From Neoscytalidium dimidiatum (lineage: Eukaryota > Ascomycota > Dothideomycetes > Botryosphaeriales > Botryosphaeriaceae), in NCBI GenBank assembly GCA_037367355.1, contig CM074698.1:558001-622000 (forward strand): a DNA stretch of 64,000 nt, written 5' to 3'. The position numbers were made by a program, and so were the translations under genes. A model generated the notes under the pieces. That model was not told where the DNA came from. It saw only the letters and a program-made list of their open reading frames with translations, and ran no database searches. This document shows, one piece after another, positions 1 through 10,838 of this stretch (position 1 is the stretch's first letter; each line of letters opens with the position of its first letter).

Positions 1-162
1 CCTGCGGCGATGCTCTCACCGGCGGAGTCGTCGAGGTCGGAGAAATTCAACCAAGCGCCGTCCGTGCGCCACAGCTGCCCGCGCGCCCACGCGCTCTCCA
101 CACGACGCGCTCGAGCACAAGCATACTCCCGCAAAACACTTCACCACCATCGCCGCCCAACA

Positions 163-1090
163 ATGGCGCTCCCCTTACCACCGGGCCTAACGCCCTCGGA
201 AGTCGCCTTCCTCTGCGAAATGGAGCTCGTAACCGTGATACCACGCCAACGACTCGAAAGCCTCGACCTGCTAGGAGTGAGTAGCTAACCAACCCCGCCG
301 CGCGCACAGCGTCCAATGCTTCGTACGTCTCATCCGCAACCCGCACGCAACCCTCAATCGCTCCTCAGCAACCTCCCCCACCTCACTGACAGCCTCCTCC
401 TCCAACCAGGGCCCCACGCCGCCCCTAACGCCGCCCCACCGCGCCGCCCTCCCGCTCTGGCTCGCCCTCGTCCTCAAACGCCAACGCCGCGCCAACATCG
501 TGCCCCCGCCCTGGCTCTCCGCCTCCTCGCTCACCACCATCCTCGAGTTCGAAACCGAACACGCCGCCGACGCCTTCTCCCCACCTCCACCGCTGCCCCC
601 ACCAACGACCTCCTCCTCCTCCACCTCCCCACCCCCCCTCCCGACCTCCCCGCCCTTCCTCCCCAGCGCCACCGCCTCCGCGCCCCCGACCGCCCTCCCC
701 TACCACTGGCTCGAGCTGGGCACGATCCTGCTGGACGCGGCGCCCGACGACTTCGGCGGCGACGCGGGCGCGGCCGACGGCGTGCGCCGGCTGCTGCGCG
801 ACGTGCGCGAGGCGCGCCTGGCCAAGCTGCGCGCGGGCGTCGACGTGCTGGACGCCGCCGGCGGCGTCCGGATGAACGGCGTCGGCGGCATGGAGGTCGC
901 CGAGGGGCGCGGCTTCATCGGCGGCGTCGTCGACGGCCTGCGGCGGCTGGGCGCGAGCAGGGAGGCCGCGCGGCGGGAGAGGGAGGGGGAGGACGACGAG
1001 GTGGGCGGGGGAGGGGCAAGGGGGAGGGGGAGGGGGGACGGGCTGGGTGGGGGGTATGGTGATGATGATGATGATGGGATGGATTTTTGA
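163..1090 (+). CDS. PSF2: DNA replication complex GINS protein PSF2
   Basis: Psf2 is one of four GINS subunits; GINS joins Cdc45 and MCM2-7 in the CMG replicative helicase at the nuclear fork. Exons 163-276 and 410-1090 (phase-0 intron, donor GTGAGT, acceptor CCAG) give 264 aa. Family hallmarks seen are the N-terminus [20 protein letters not shown], the block [20 protein letters not shown] near residues 53-72, [17 protein letters not shown] near 136, and [18 protein letters not shown] further on. ATG 163 is chosen because it begins the conserved N-terminus; the frame stays open upstream but that part looks unrelated. Oddities are a Pro/Ser/Thr-rich insert at about residues 90-125, before the YHWLE block, and a Gly/Arg plus Asp-run tail. 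Two ACGCGC hexamers at 89-94 and 105-110 resemble MluI-box cores, but this is weak. Identity is secure. Confidence 0.93.
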
Positions 1091-1274
1091 AGAGAGTGGA
1101 GAAAGGTGTTTGCGATTTGTGTGTATATGGGGTGCCGGAGAGAGCGTATTATGAGGGCTTGGTTTGACAGGATGAAAGAAATGAGCGGGATGCCGTACTC
1201 ATCATCGGTGCTGCCGAAGAGCTGCTATACCCCGGGGGGCGGGAATTGAGAGACAGCTTGTCGATGGGGACTGC

Positions 1275-1306
<32 letters not shown>

Positions 1307-2029
1307 TTGTTCCCGCTATCGCTGCAAGAGTTTGACATTCAAAGATACTCAGCCACCTAGGTTTCGAGACAGCCGACGATCCAAGTACTGGCCGAGCACA
1401 GAGCTCCCTCAAGCTCTGTCAACTCTGGATCGATAGCTTTTAGGACGGCAAACTCAAAAAAGATATACTAAACGAGGCATGAAATTAGTAGACAAAACGA
1501 TCTTCGATTTCTCGAATCATTTTCTTTGCAAGAGCTAATTCTCCAAGTTTTATGCCTCAAGTCAGCAAGACTTACGCAAACACTTAGAATCATTTGCGGT
1601 ATTGACACCAATGCGATGACAGAAAGCTGGATTCTTCATGGGCCAGCTGACGTCGAAGACATAGTCCTGCAAGATAAGTTTCTCGTATTTGAGATCGGGA
1701 TGTCAGATTTCGATAATCCAACACCCTAGGGTGTGAGACACCAATGCAATATGATCACGATAGCACAATCAATCCAAAGGACCGGTAAAAGACAGGGAGC
1801 GCCAAATGCGACCATCAGGACGGGGGTCTCTTCATTCCATCACGCTGAAGCTATAGCTCGAAACCCAGCTCAGAAAATCCAGCCTCGCCGCCCAAAAGAT
1901 TTTCAGTCCATTGACGCCCCCAGCACAACCACGAACCATGAAAATCCTTCATGGTCCTCCATTGGTATAATAGATTTTTTTTCCTTCCCCACACCTAAAG
2001 CTTGCTGACCCTCATTGCGAGCGTTCCAT
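1091..2029. other. Intergenic, convergent 3' ends of PSF2 and eL31
   Basis: No gene is supported. The only clear structure is a CT microsatellite at 1280-1307. The remainder is moderately AT-rich with short open frames lacking family resemblance. It should hold both 3' UTRs and terminators. Confidence 0.6.
1280..1307. repeat. CT dinucleotide microsatellite
   Basis: An uninterrupted run of about 13 CT units in the intergenic region downstream of PSF2. Confidence 0.9.
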
Positions 2030-2628
2030 CTAAGCGTCCTCAACGACGGTGGTGTTCAGGCCCTTGGGGTCCTTGACGTTGACGGCCTGGACGTAGGAGT
2101 ACAGCTTCTCCTTGGCGCCCTCCTCGTCGTTACGCTTGCGGCTGATGCGCACGCGCAGGCGGAACGGCACGCCCTTGATGCCGCTCTCCCAGACCTTCTT
2201 GTTGAGCTGGGGGTCGAGGCGGACGTCGGAGGTGCCCTGTAAACAATGAAAAAAAATTCGTCAGAAAAAAAAAACCGAAAACGCAGATATCCCCAGTGTC
2301 TCAACACAGCGGAGAGAAGAAAAGGGGAGTGAACATACCATGGCCTTCTGAGCAAAAGCCCGGATCTCCTTGATGGCGCGGGGAGCCCTCTTCTTGAAAG
2401 AGACGCCGTGGACCTTTAAACACGTATCGAATCAGTCTTCCGCCCAATGCCACATTTTGATCGTTCGATGAATGTGACCGTTCATGGACTTCACCAAACT
2501 GATTGTTCGAAGAGAGGACGTACACGCTTGTGCAGGTGGATGGTGTACTCGCGCGCGACGACGTCGGCGATGGCGCTGCGCTGGGCCTTGCCCGCGGCGG
2601 GCTTGTTGGACTTGGCCTGGTTGGGCAT
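2030..2628 (-). CDS. RPL31: 60S ribosomal protein L31 (eL31)
   Basis: eL31 is a eukaryote/archaea-specific protein of the large ribosomal subunit, near the polypeptide exit tunnel. Minus-strand exons are 2628-2524, 2413-2339 and 2236-2030 and encode 128 aa, close to the family's usual 110-125. The start [19 protein letters not shown] is a basic extension. Exon 2 begins [20 protein letters not shown], and exon 3 carries [19 protein letters not shown] and [16 protein letters not shown]. Donors are GTACGT and GTATGT; all junctions keep frame (35, 25 and 68 codons). Many small introns near the 5' end are usual for fungal ribosomal protein genes. A short AT-rich tatatat element lies upstream near 2980. 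No other identity is plausible. Confidence 0.95.
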
Positions 2629-3563
2629 TTTTTGTCTGTTGGTGAAAAGAACTCCTGGTCAGTGACGTGCTCGAGAGACGGCAAACGCAGACGGTGAGCG
2701 CAGAGCAGGTGGACTGCTCGCTTTCGTGATCGCGCGAGATAGGGCGCCTTACTGCGAGGGATGTCGATGGACGAGGAGGAAAAGAGGCCGTGGATGTCGG
2801 AATGGTCGTCGCGGAGAATCGAAATCTTCGGCAGAGCAGCGCGGCGATTCTGAGGTGGTGTGGGCGTTTCTCGCTTACGCGTGCGCGGCTAAACGTCGGG
2901 TATCCGGTAATCCCTGCTCGCCTGCTAACTTCCAGAAGGCAAAGCACGGCAGCGAGCGAGGTCTCTACTCCCCCTCACTATATATCCTACTTAAATTACG
3001 CCCATAAGGAGACCGCTATAAGGGGCGTATAATTTGGCAATCAAGGCGATCGGTCATGCGCCGAACGACCTTCCCGTCACGGTTCACCGGCAACCCTTAT
3101 AATTCCCCGCACCCCGGAAGATGTCATGTCATGAAAGTTCGCAGGAGCGTCTCTGCACCCTTCAAGAAGAATGTGCGACTAATGAAACAATTTACACGCT
3201 CCTTCGCTAACCGCATTCCTAAGGTATTACGCAAGAGAGAAGAGGGCCAGTCAAAGATGCTGCTGCGCCAAACACCCCAAATCCTAGCAGAACTCCCAAA
3301 GCCTTGCTGTTATGAAATACAAGAAGTCGTAAACGTTCCTGCGTGCGCACCTTTCCCAACTCCCCAAACAATGACCCATCCGATGCCCATGAAGTCGTCT
3401 GTCAAAACAATCATGCTGTGCAGTGCGCCTGAAACCAATGGCCCTTGCTCAAAATAACATCTCCTCCAAGCCATTTGTGTATCGTACTGAACTTCGAAGG
3501 GCCACACTTTGAAGAACACTTTTGTCCTTTGCGCCGGCAGATGTTGATAATCGGAACTTTTTT
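2629..3563. other. Intergenic: eL31 promoter and 3' end of the RING ligase gene
   Basis: No supported gene. A 133-codon plus-strand frame at 3056-3457 has no recognisable motif and lies where the eL31 promoter and the neighbour's 3' UTR should be, so I treat it as chance. Confidence 0.5.
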
Positions 3564-5704
3564 TTAGCGGTGTCCAATCAAATCGATGCCATCGAGGATA
3601 TCTTCCTCGGCGTCTTCAAGCTCCTCATCTTCGTCTTCATCTTCATCCATACTATCGTCGCTGTCTTCGTCATCATCATCATCGTAGGCAGCATCTTCCA
3701 TCTCGTCATCCGACCCGCGCAAGAAACGGCGGACGGGTGATAGTGATCTCACACGCTGCAGCATCTCGAAAGGCGAAAAGTGAGAACCATCCGCTGAAGA
3801 AGGTCGCGCAGCCGCCTCTCTCTCACGAGCCTCCCTCTCCTCACGTTCTGCGAGCAAGAAGTAGGAACCTGAGGACCTGCGCTCAATGATATTGGGTGCA
3901 GGTGCGAGGCAAGAACGCGGCGAAGATGGTGTACCCGCTGCATCCGTGGGCGTAGCATCTTGTTCGGTCTCAGCACCCACGAGCAAGCGAAGCTCATTGG
4001 TGTTGAACGACTCGCAGTGGGCGCACTGGTTGCCAAGCCAGTGGTACGTCGATGTGGATTTGACGGAGCAGTCATTGCAGTGGATCACAACTCTGGTATC
4101 GGCAAACTGCGCGGGCATGGGCTGACTCTCAATCGCATCCCGAAGCTTTCGCCACTGGAGTTCCATGTTGACCGCACTCTTCTTGCACATCGGACACTTG
4201 TAGTCAGACTGCATGTAAGCGTTGTAGCAGTCACGGTGCATGTAATGTCCGCATTTCATGGAGACGACATCTGTCGAAGAGGTAAACATGTAATCCTTGC
4301 AGATGGGACAGTCCGCATCCGTAGCACGTTCGATGCAGCGGTGGTCCTCGGCGAACTTGATGCTGATGCAGACGTTGCATTTCTGCTGCCAATTAGCCCA
4401 TGCCGACCAAGCAACCGCGCCAGACAGATACGCACCTTGCAATGAATGAAGTCCTTCCCAAGCCCCTCTCCACGTCTACAAATTCCGCAATCGGGGCAAT
4501 GGTAGATGCTCTTGGAACTGTCGTTGTCCCAGAGCTTGCAGATGTCACAGTAATACCAGGCAGCTCGCACCTGGCATACCCGGCAAAACTCGCCCGCCGG
4601 TTGCGGCGTGGCGCAGAGCATGCAAAACATATTCCGCGTCTTCTTCCGATTCAATTGATGGTCCTCCCGCTCATCGTGGCAATGCCGACACGTGTGCCAG
4701 CGGTTGCAATCGAAGCACTGGATCTTGACGTTCCTCTTGTAATGCTTGCAGCCATACACGGGACCCTCATCCTCCGCCTCATCCTCATCCATGTGAGCCG
4801 TACCATCATGCTCGTGCTGATGCTCCACGGGATGGAACGTAGGCCTGAGGTCCTCGGTCCTAAGATTGTACGGGTTGTCACCACTATCGTACACAGAGTA
4901 CACGGAATTCGGCGACGATATGTGCATCTCGGACAGAGTCGAGCTGGGCGTGAATGGCCGCTCGTGCGACACGATGCTCGACGGCGACCGGGGACGTCCC
5001 TGCGACGCATTGTACCTCTCCGTCATCAACGAGTGCATGCGCCGTGCCTTCTCCTCGTTCGAGATGCCGAGCTTGCGGATCTCGTGTATCCGCAGGCGCA
5101 GGAGGCGCATGCCATCGTCGGCAGGCAGCGACTCGGACATTGTTACCTGCGCGGCAGCGGCGGGGGCGGCGGAGGCGGCGGAGGCGACGGCGGCGGAGCT
5201 GCTGACGCCTGCCGGGGGGTAGGTCAGCGCGCGGGCGGAAGTCTCTCGGCGGGACTGGTCTACAAGGCTGGCGGCGCTACTGCTGCCGCAACGCGGGATG
5301 CGGCTCGAGTCGGGGGCTTCCGCAGCTGGGCGAAAGGGAGCGGGAATGCCGTGGGCCGGGTTGCTGGAGCGCTCGTCCTCGACGACGTTGACGGAGCTCG
5401 CGGTTCGAGAAGAGGGAGCGGTCGTCCTCGCAGGCGATTGCGTGAGTCGAGCATGACCAGCTGTAGCGACGGCGGTGGACCTAGGAGGATCTTCGGGCTC
5501 GGTGGGTTCGTCGGGAGTCTGGACAGTGGCGAAGTCGGAGCTCGTCTCACTGGGCGCGGTCGCGGGCGCGGGCGCAGCGGAGGGGGAGGAGGAGGAGGAA
5601 GTGGAAGTAGTCGCGGTGTTGCCGTTGCCGCCTGCTGCTACGTGTGGAGCGTTGTCGGCGGCTTCGTCTTGGGAGGAGGCATCGTCGGCGGAGCTGCTCG
5701 TCAT
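3564..5704 (-). CDS. CHY zinc finger / RING E3 ubiquitin ligase (RCHY1/Pirh2 family)
   Basis: Probable RING E3 ligase. Minus-strand exons 5704-4436 and 4382-3564 (donor GTGCGT, acceptor CAG, phase 0) give 695 aa. Residues 1-310 are Ser/Ala/Thr-rich and probably disordered. The CHY-type zinc finger starts near residue 317 (GPVYGCKHYKRNVKIQCFDC), followed by a CTCHY-like region (FCRVCQVRAAWYYCDICKLW). The RING finger starts near 425, just after the intron (DADCPICKDYMF, MKCGHYMHRDCY, YKCPMCKKS), then a zinc-ribbon-like segment (HCNDC, NQCAHCESF). The last 50 residues are almost all Asp/Glu. Animal RCHY1 is about 260 aa, so the long N-terminus and acidic tail are fungal elaborations. The start is uncertain: 5704 is the ATG I prefer, but an in-frame ATG at 5896 and upstream exons cannot be excluded. 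Substrates are unknown. Confidence 0.85.
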
Positions 5705-7154
5705 CGCGCGCGACGGCGCTGGCTTGCACACTGAGGAATGGCTCCCGCTTTCACGTGATTGACGGGGGGAATGGCCAGGGATCGCCGGTGATTCGCCATG
5801 ACTAGCAGTGCATTGTTGTGCGGCGCGAGCTTCGGAGAACCTGCGAGCGTGGCGCACGACGGGCTCGATGATGAAGGACGATATGAGGTTGGTCATGAGG
5901 AGGCGCAGGATTCGGGCGAGGAGGAGACCAGCGATGCAGGCGTCGGACTGGAAACTGGGAACGGAGGGGGGAGCGGTGCTGGGAAAAGCTGCACTGTCCG
6001 CCGCCTCCAACGTGACACACCTCCGGCCGCCAGCACTACTCCCAGGAGGTGCAGGTCCACCGATGACGCTGCCTCTGCCCAGGCACTGTCGGTCCGTGGC
6101 GACTGCTTCTCGTCGCTCGCCGCGTTGTTATTGTTGTTATTCTTTTTTTTGCTTGCTGCTGTCTGCCAGCATTCGGATCCCCGAGCGCGAGGCTACCACA
6201 CGCGTCTTGTAGCTTTCTCCGTACCCTCCAGCCCGCAAACGGGGCGCCAGGTTCAGACACAAACGCAGGGCGCATCCGGAGCTGCAGACCTGTTGCACTT
6301 CGGGCAATTGCAAACATCTTATCTCTGCAACGGCGATTCTGATCCAATTCTCCGATGCGTAGCGAGCGCGATCTGCCCGTAGGCGCCCCGGTCATGGTGG
6401 AGTTCACGAGGCTCCAGCCAGCCCCTGTCTTGCCCAACCATTGGACGCCCATGCACATATACCATGGAGCGACTTCCTTTGTGCAGAGAGTACCATCAAG
6501 TGTAAGGAGCTGACATCTATGCCAAAAAGCAGGATGACCAGGATAGACAGAGTCTACTCTTAGATGGGCAGGTAGATCAGCGTCCCTCTGCAGCCGTCTT
6601 TCCCGAACGGGGCGCTGTCGGGATATCATTGCGGAACACCGACCGGCCACTGACACCAGAAAAACATCGAGCCGCATCGGCATTAAGGGACACCGACACA
6701 TATCTGCTCTACAGCCTGTAAAGCAGGTGGACCAGGTACTCGCCCTCAATATGGCAGCTCGTACTCATCGTATATATCAGCGAATTGTATCAGTTGACGA
6801 TGGCAGATTGAAGGGGATGATGGGACGAAGAGTGATAGTAGACGTAAATTTCCAAGTCTCACGACTTGAGCAAAACCCCTCAACAAGAAATGCAATGCGG
6901 CATTCAGACATGCACCAGAATCCATCGCATTTCTATTATTCATTTGCTCCGCAGCCCTGCTGATTAATATGACGCACACTGGCTATCAAATTTCCCCAGC
7001 CCACCGAGACAAACGTGGGGCGGCGAAACTTTCACCAGCCCGGGTACCGGACCCCACCAACCCACCCCTCCCAGGGAACCGCATCTCCGACCTTCCCATC
7101 ACACCTACCTATACGATCCGTGCCGAGGAGCAGCCAATTTAGATCCCCCACAAT
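5705..7154. other. Divergent intergenic region between the RING ligase gene and LTO1
   Basis: Contains the promoters and 5' UTRs of both neighbours. A 237-codon minus-strand frame (6749-6036) has no recognisable domain and may be 5' UTR of the RING gene or chance. A homopolymer T run lies near 6143-6150. Nothing else is supported. Confidence 0.5.
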
Positions 7155-7802
7155 ATGGAAGCCAATCCCGCCTCCGACCCCGCGCCCGCGCCCGACCCCG
7201 ACCCCTTCGACGCCCTCCTAACCCTCGAAACGCAATACTACGCCGAAGGCCACGCGCTGGGCGTCGCCGACGGCGCGCGCGCCGGCCGCCTCGAAGGCCG
7301 GGTCTTCGGGCTGGAGAAGGGGTTCGAGAAGTTCGCGGCGATGGGCGCGCTGCACGGGCGGGCGGCCGTGTGGGCGGCACGGCTGCCCTCGAAGAATCGG
7401 GCAACGGACTCCCTCCTGCCCCCGCTGCCGGCCAACCCGCGGCTGGCGAGGCACGTCGAGGTGCTGCACGCGCTGTCGGAGCCGGCGAGCCTGTCGACGC
7501 AGAACGACGAGGGCGCGGTGTCGGACTTCGACGACCGGTACAAGCGCGCGCGGGCGAAGGCGAAGATGGTGGCGAGGATGGCGGGCGAGGGCGCGGACGC
7601 GGCCGGCGCGGAGCTGGAGGGCGAGGCCGCGTCGGCAGGCCGCCCGTCTTCGTCGTCGTCGTCGCCGTCATCGTCAACGGGCAGGGGTCCGAAGCGGGTG
7701 GGCGGCGGCGCCGCGGCGGGCGTCAAGATGGTTCGGAGGGAGAGGCCGGGTGAGGAGAGGAATATGGAGGATTTCGGAGCGATTGGCAGCCGTCAGTCTT
7801 GA
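7155..7802 (+). CDS. LTO1: LTO1-like Fe-S assembly adaptor (Yae1-N domain)
   Basis: Lto1 (ORAOV1) pairs with Yae1 and links the cytosolic Fe-S targeting complex to the ABC protein Rli1/ABCE1, which is needed for ribosome recycling. This intronless frame encodes 215 aa. The diagnostic deca-GX3 pattern lies at residues 28-62: tyrosines then glycines every four residues (YYAEGHALGVADGARAG, RLEGRVFGLEKGFEKF). The C-terminal half is Ala/Glu/Gly-rich with a Ser run and ends ...GAIGSRQS. Many Lto1 proteins end in a Trp that contacts the CIA complex; no terminal Trp is present here. Whether the real C-terminus lies in an unrecognised further exon is open. The assignment rests on the GX3 repeat. Confidence 0.82.
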   Translation: MEANPASDPAPAPDPDPFDALLTLETQYYAEGHALGVADGARAGRLEGRVFGLEKGFEKFAAMGALHGRAAVWAARLPSKNRATDSLLPPLPANPRLARHVEVLHALSEPASLSTQNDEGAVSDFDDRYKRARAKAKMVARMAGEGADAAGAELEGEAASAGRPSSSSSSPSSSTGRGPKRVGGGAAAGVKMVRRERPGEERNMEDFGAIGSRQS

Positions 7803-8508
7803 AGGAGGCTGGGGTCTCGGAAGCATTCTCTTTGTTGAGAAAAGACTGAAGAGGTGGTCGGAGTCAAGGTTCACGTCTCCGCATACGGAAACCCGTAGGG
7901 CTAGACAAGTCCCACACCAGCATCCCTGCTAGGCCTACGAGCACACCACCGGAGAGTCAGTGCGTCTGGGGATGCTTGCTCGGACGTCGTACGCGGTTCA
8001 TTCACGTGGAAATCGAGAAATAAGGCGTGGCGTCCGGCCGGCATATCAAGGACACTCGCTCAAGCCGATCAAACGGAGTGGCCACAGCGGCGGCCGAGTA
8101 TGAGGCTATATTACGCGTTTTTGCGGAGTAAGACTCAAATAGAAATGGGCATTTGCCGCATCGAAAGGGTATCTAGGTGGACTAAAGAATGCAAGGGTTG
8201 CCTAAACAATCCATCGTCCCGCGAGTCCTTCTAATATACACATGTTCCCCAGCAGAAGTCGTCCATTGTCCAAGCCTCTATGCCTGAAGAATGAGAAACA
8301 TCGGGAAGAGGATATTGTAAAGGACTGTCGACTGGATAATGACGAGGAGCGCCACCACCATGAGAACCATAAGCTTCACCTCGTCTGGATGCTGTTGCGC
8401 CACTGTGCCCTGACCGTTGTTCGGCGCAGGGGAATTGTAAATCCTGCACGGTAGTCAACGGGTCCTAGAAAAAGTACACGAACGTGTGCATTGTCCAAGG
8501 ACAAGGTC
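7803..8508. other. Convergent intergenic region between LTO1 and the GPI-type protein gene
   Basis: No supported gene. Short open frames on both strands (8231-8458) look like 3' UTR sequence and lack family features. Confidence 0.5.
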
Positions 8509-9110
8509 TTACAGAAACACTCCAAAGGCGAGGGTGATGATACCCAAGCTGAAGATGCCGAATGTCTCAAGGAGACCCGGTGCATCGCTGCTGGGAGCAG
8601 GAGTGGACGAGGCAGCACCAGCGGTCGCGCTGGCCGCAGCAGAAGCAGCTCCAGTGCTGGAGGAACTATCTGAGGAAGTGGCGGAGCCAGTCGCAGAGGC
8701 AGAGGCGGAGGCAGAGGCGGAGGCAGAGGCGGAGGCAGAGCCAGAGGCAGAGGCAGAGGCAGACTTGGTGGACGAAGCAGAGGCGACAGAGGTAGCTATG
8801 AGAGTGAGTTAAGTACTGTATTACTGGAACTGCGCGCGTCCAAGTGAAGTCAGTTCTGGCACTTACCGACGGTGACGCCAGCCTCCTTGCAAACGGACGC
8901 AAAGGCAGAAAGAGCGGCAGATTTCTGGTCGTCGCAGTTGGAGGAAATGTCCGAAGCAACGCTCTTCTTGTTGCAGATGGTCTCGACGTCGCTCGGGTCA
9001 GGCTGGCCGCCGATGACGTCAAGCAGACAGGCAGGCGGAGTGGCAGCGGCGACGAAGTTGGCGAAGCCCAGGAGGGCAACGAAGAGGGCGAGCAGCTTGG
9101 TGACGAACAT
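8509..9110 (-). CDS. Small secreted Ser/Ala-rich protein, probable GPI anchor
   Basis: Minus-strand exons 9110-8867 and 8795-8509 (donor GTAAGT, acceptor TAG) give 176 aa. The N-terminus MFVTKLLALFVALLGFANFV followed by AA-T is a clear secretion signal. The mature head (residues 21-80) has four cysteines, in PPACLLDV, ETICNKK, SSNCDDQ and SVCKEAG. It is followed by a Ser-Ala repeat stalk made of alternating codons, then Ser/Thr/Pro sequence, a small-residue omega-site region (SSDAPG) and a hydrophobic C-terminus (TFGIFSLGIITLAFGVFL). That plan is typical of fungal GPI-anchored wall or membrane proteins. CFEM proteins have eight cysteines, so this is not a standard CFEM protein. Function is unknown; a wall-structural or adhesin-like role is inference. 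Repeat-length variation between strains is likely. Confidence 0.8.
8694..8762. repeat. Short tandem repeat encoding Ser-Ala
   Basis: Degenerate units of the form gaggcagaggcg repeat about ten times inside exon 2 of the GPI-type protein gene, coding alternating Ser and Ala on the minus strand. Confidence 0.85.
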
Positions 9111-10838
9111 GATGCCGGGCGTCTCGAATGGCAATGTAGGGAATGACTGTAGTGAGAGAGGTTCGCAAGGCTGGCGAAGAACGCGGTCGGTGTTGTGTGC
9201 GCGAAGGGCGGTCGGCGAACTAAAGGAGCGTGATGGAGGAAGATGTTTAGATTTGGTGTTTCTGGGGGTTTATATGGAACGGCAGGCTGCGACGGGCGGC
9301 TGCAGGGCACGCGCCCGGGCTCGGCCAATGAGGCTTAGCGCAGCGCGCAAAGGTGGAAAGAGCGGCTTGGCTAATGTGGAAAGAGCGGGCCTGCGTTTGA
9401 TCACCCCAGCAGTGGAGGATCTTCATGCGCTGTCTCACCCAATCCACTGCCACAGCCCGCCTCAGCTGTGGCAGCGACCTGGTACAAGGTGCCAGCCCAG
9501 CTAGCCGCCCGTTTCACTCTCGAAAGAATGCATTCTGTGGCGCGAACCCTGCTGGAAGCAGCCACGCCGCAGTGGAAAAGTCTTGGCCCGCTCGTATTAG
9601 TATGGCCCATTTCGCTCCTGGCGATCATGGTTAAATATACGCTTCTCCGTGTTCCTTAACGCTATCAGTGGGCCCATCTCGACTAAAGGAGCAAACCACC
9701 CCAACGCGGTCAACGCACATCTTGGAGCATACGAATACATTCGCCATTTCTGATCTTGAAGGAATACGACATTTTCTGTCACCGAGCCTCAATCCAATCT
9801 TTGCGCGGGTCCGTGCACTGAACCAAGTCACAGGCCACTCACGGCGGGAAAGTAGTCACAAATGCACTGATGCTGTAGCTACCCCATTCCATGAACCCGA
9901 ACAGTTGAATCATCGCATCATTTTGCTTACTTTCGAGTGCATCAAAGCTTCTGCAGTAGTGGGAAACGGAGTCCTGCGAACAATGCCTGGAGCATCATCA
10001 AACATAGCTGGATGAAATTGAAACTCCTCGATGTCGTCCGCTGAATGCGAAGGTTGACCTCGACAGACAACACACAAAAGCATCCGGCATCTGCATATCT
10101 ATCTCGTCGGTTCCTGCGCCGGTAATCCTCACCAAGGCTTGTTGATGCCAATCGCTAAGCAACTGAACACGCCCCACGGTTAACTGCTGCCGGCAATGAC
10201 TCCGAGTGCCACTCGTAATAACACAGATGTACGTATCGATCCGCGATGGCATTACGAAACTCTTCATGAGGATGCCATCCTCAAGACAGCGCGTATTGTT
10301 GCCGGTGACCACACGATTCTCCAATGTGAACCGTTTATCTGGTTTGTCATATTGTACCAGCCCTATTGGTCAAAGAACACACCTCGGTGAGCTCAGAGTA
10401 AACATGCAGAAAACGCAGCATGACTAGGACTGTAGTCATGATGTTCGGCTCTCGACATGCGTGGATACTTTGCCGCGTCTTAAAATGATTCTGACAACCA
10501 GAGCAAAATCTCAACACTCTTCCAAACTTGGACAGCAAATTATCGTGCAGAGTCACAACGGCAGTTAAATCAGTGATCAGTCATCGTAAAGTATAGTGAA
10601 AGGGTTGACACAGCGCAAGGAATGAAGTTCGGTAGACTGAGTGACACAGTTGAAGAAGAAAAGAAATCATCGCGTTCTTTTCCTAGAGCTAACAAGCAAT
10701 TCTACTAGTACGTGAGTTGATCTACTGCATTCTTCTTTCTCATCTTGTCTTATCTTATTCTCGATCGTCGCAAAGCAAAAGAACCTCCTATCCATTCTTA
10801 TCATTCACCACCCCTCAGCTCGTACCCGTTCCCTCCAT
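9111..10838. other. Intergenic: GPI-type gene promoter and CCP1 3' end
   Basis: About 1.7 kb with no frame that resembles a known family. Several 60-115-codon frames occur on both strands (for example 9668-10015 plus) without domain features. No RNA gene was recognised. Confidence 0.5.

Noticed and set aside
4400..5734. 444-codon plus-strand frame
   Set aside because: Antisense to the CHY/RING gene, whose zinc-finger motifs are unambiguous.
6036..6749. 237-codon minus-strand frame upstream of the RING gene
   Set aside because: No recognisable domain and atypical composition; more likely 5' UTR or chance.
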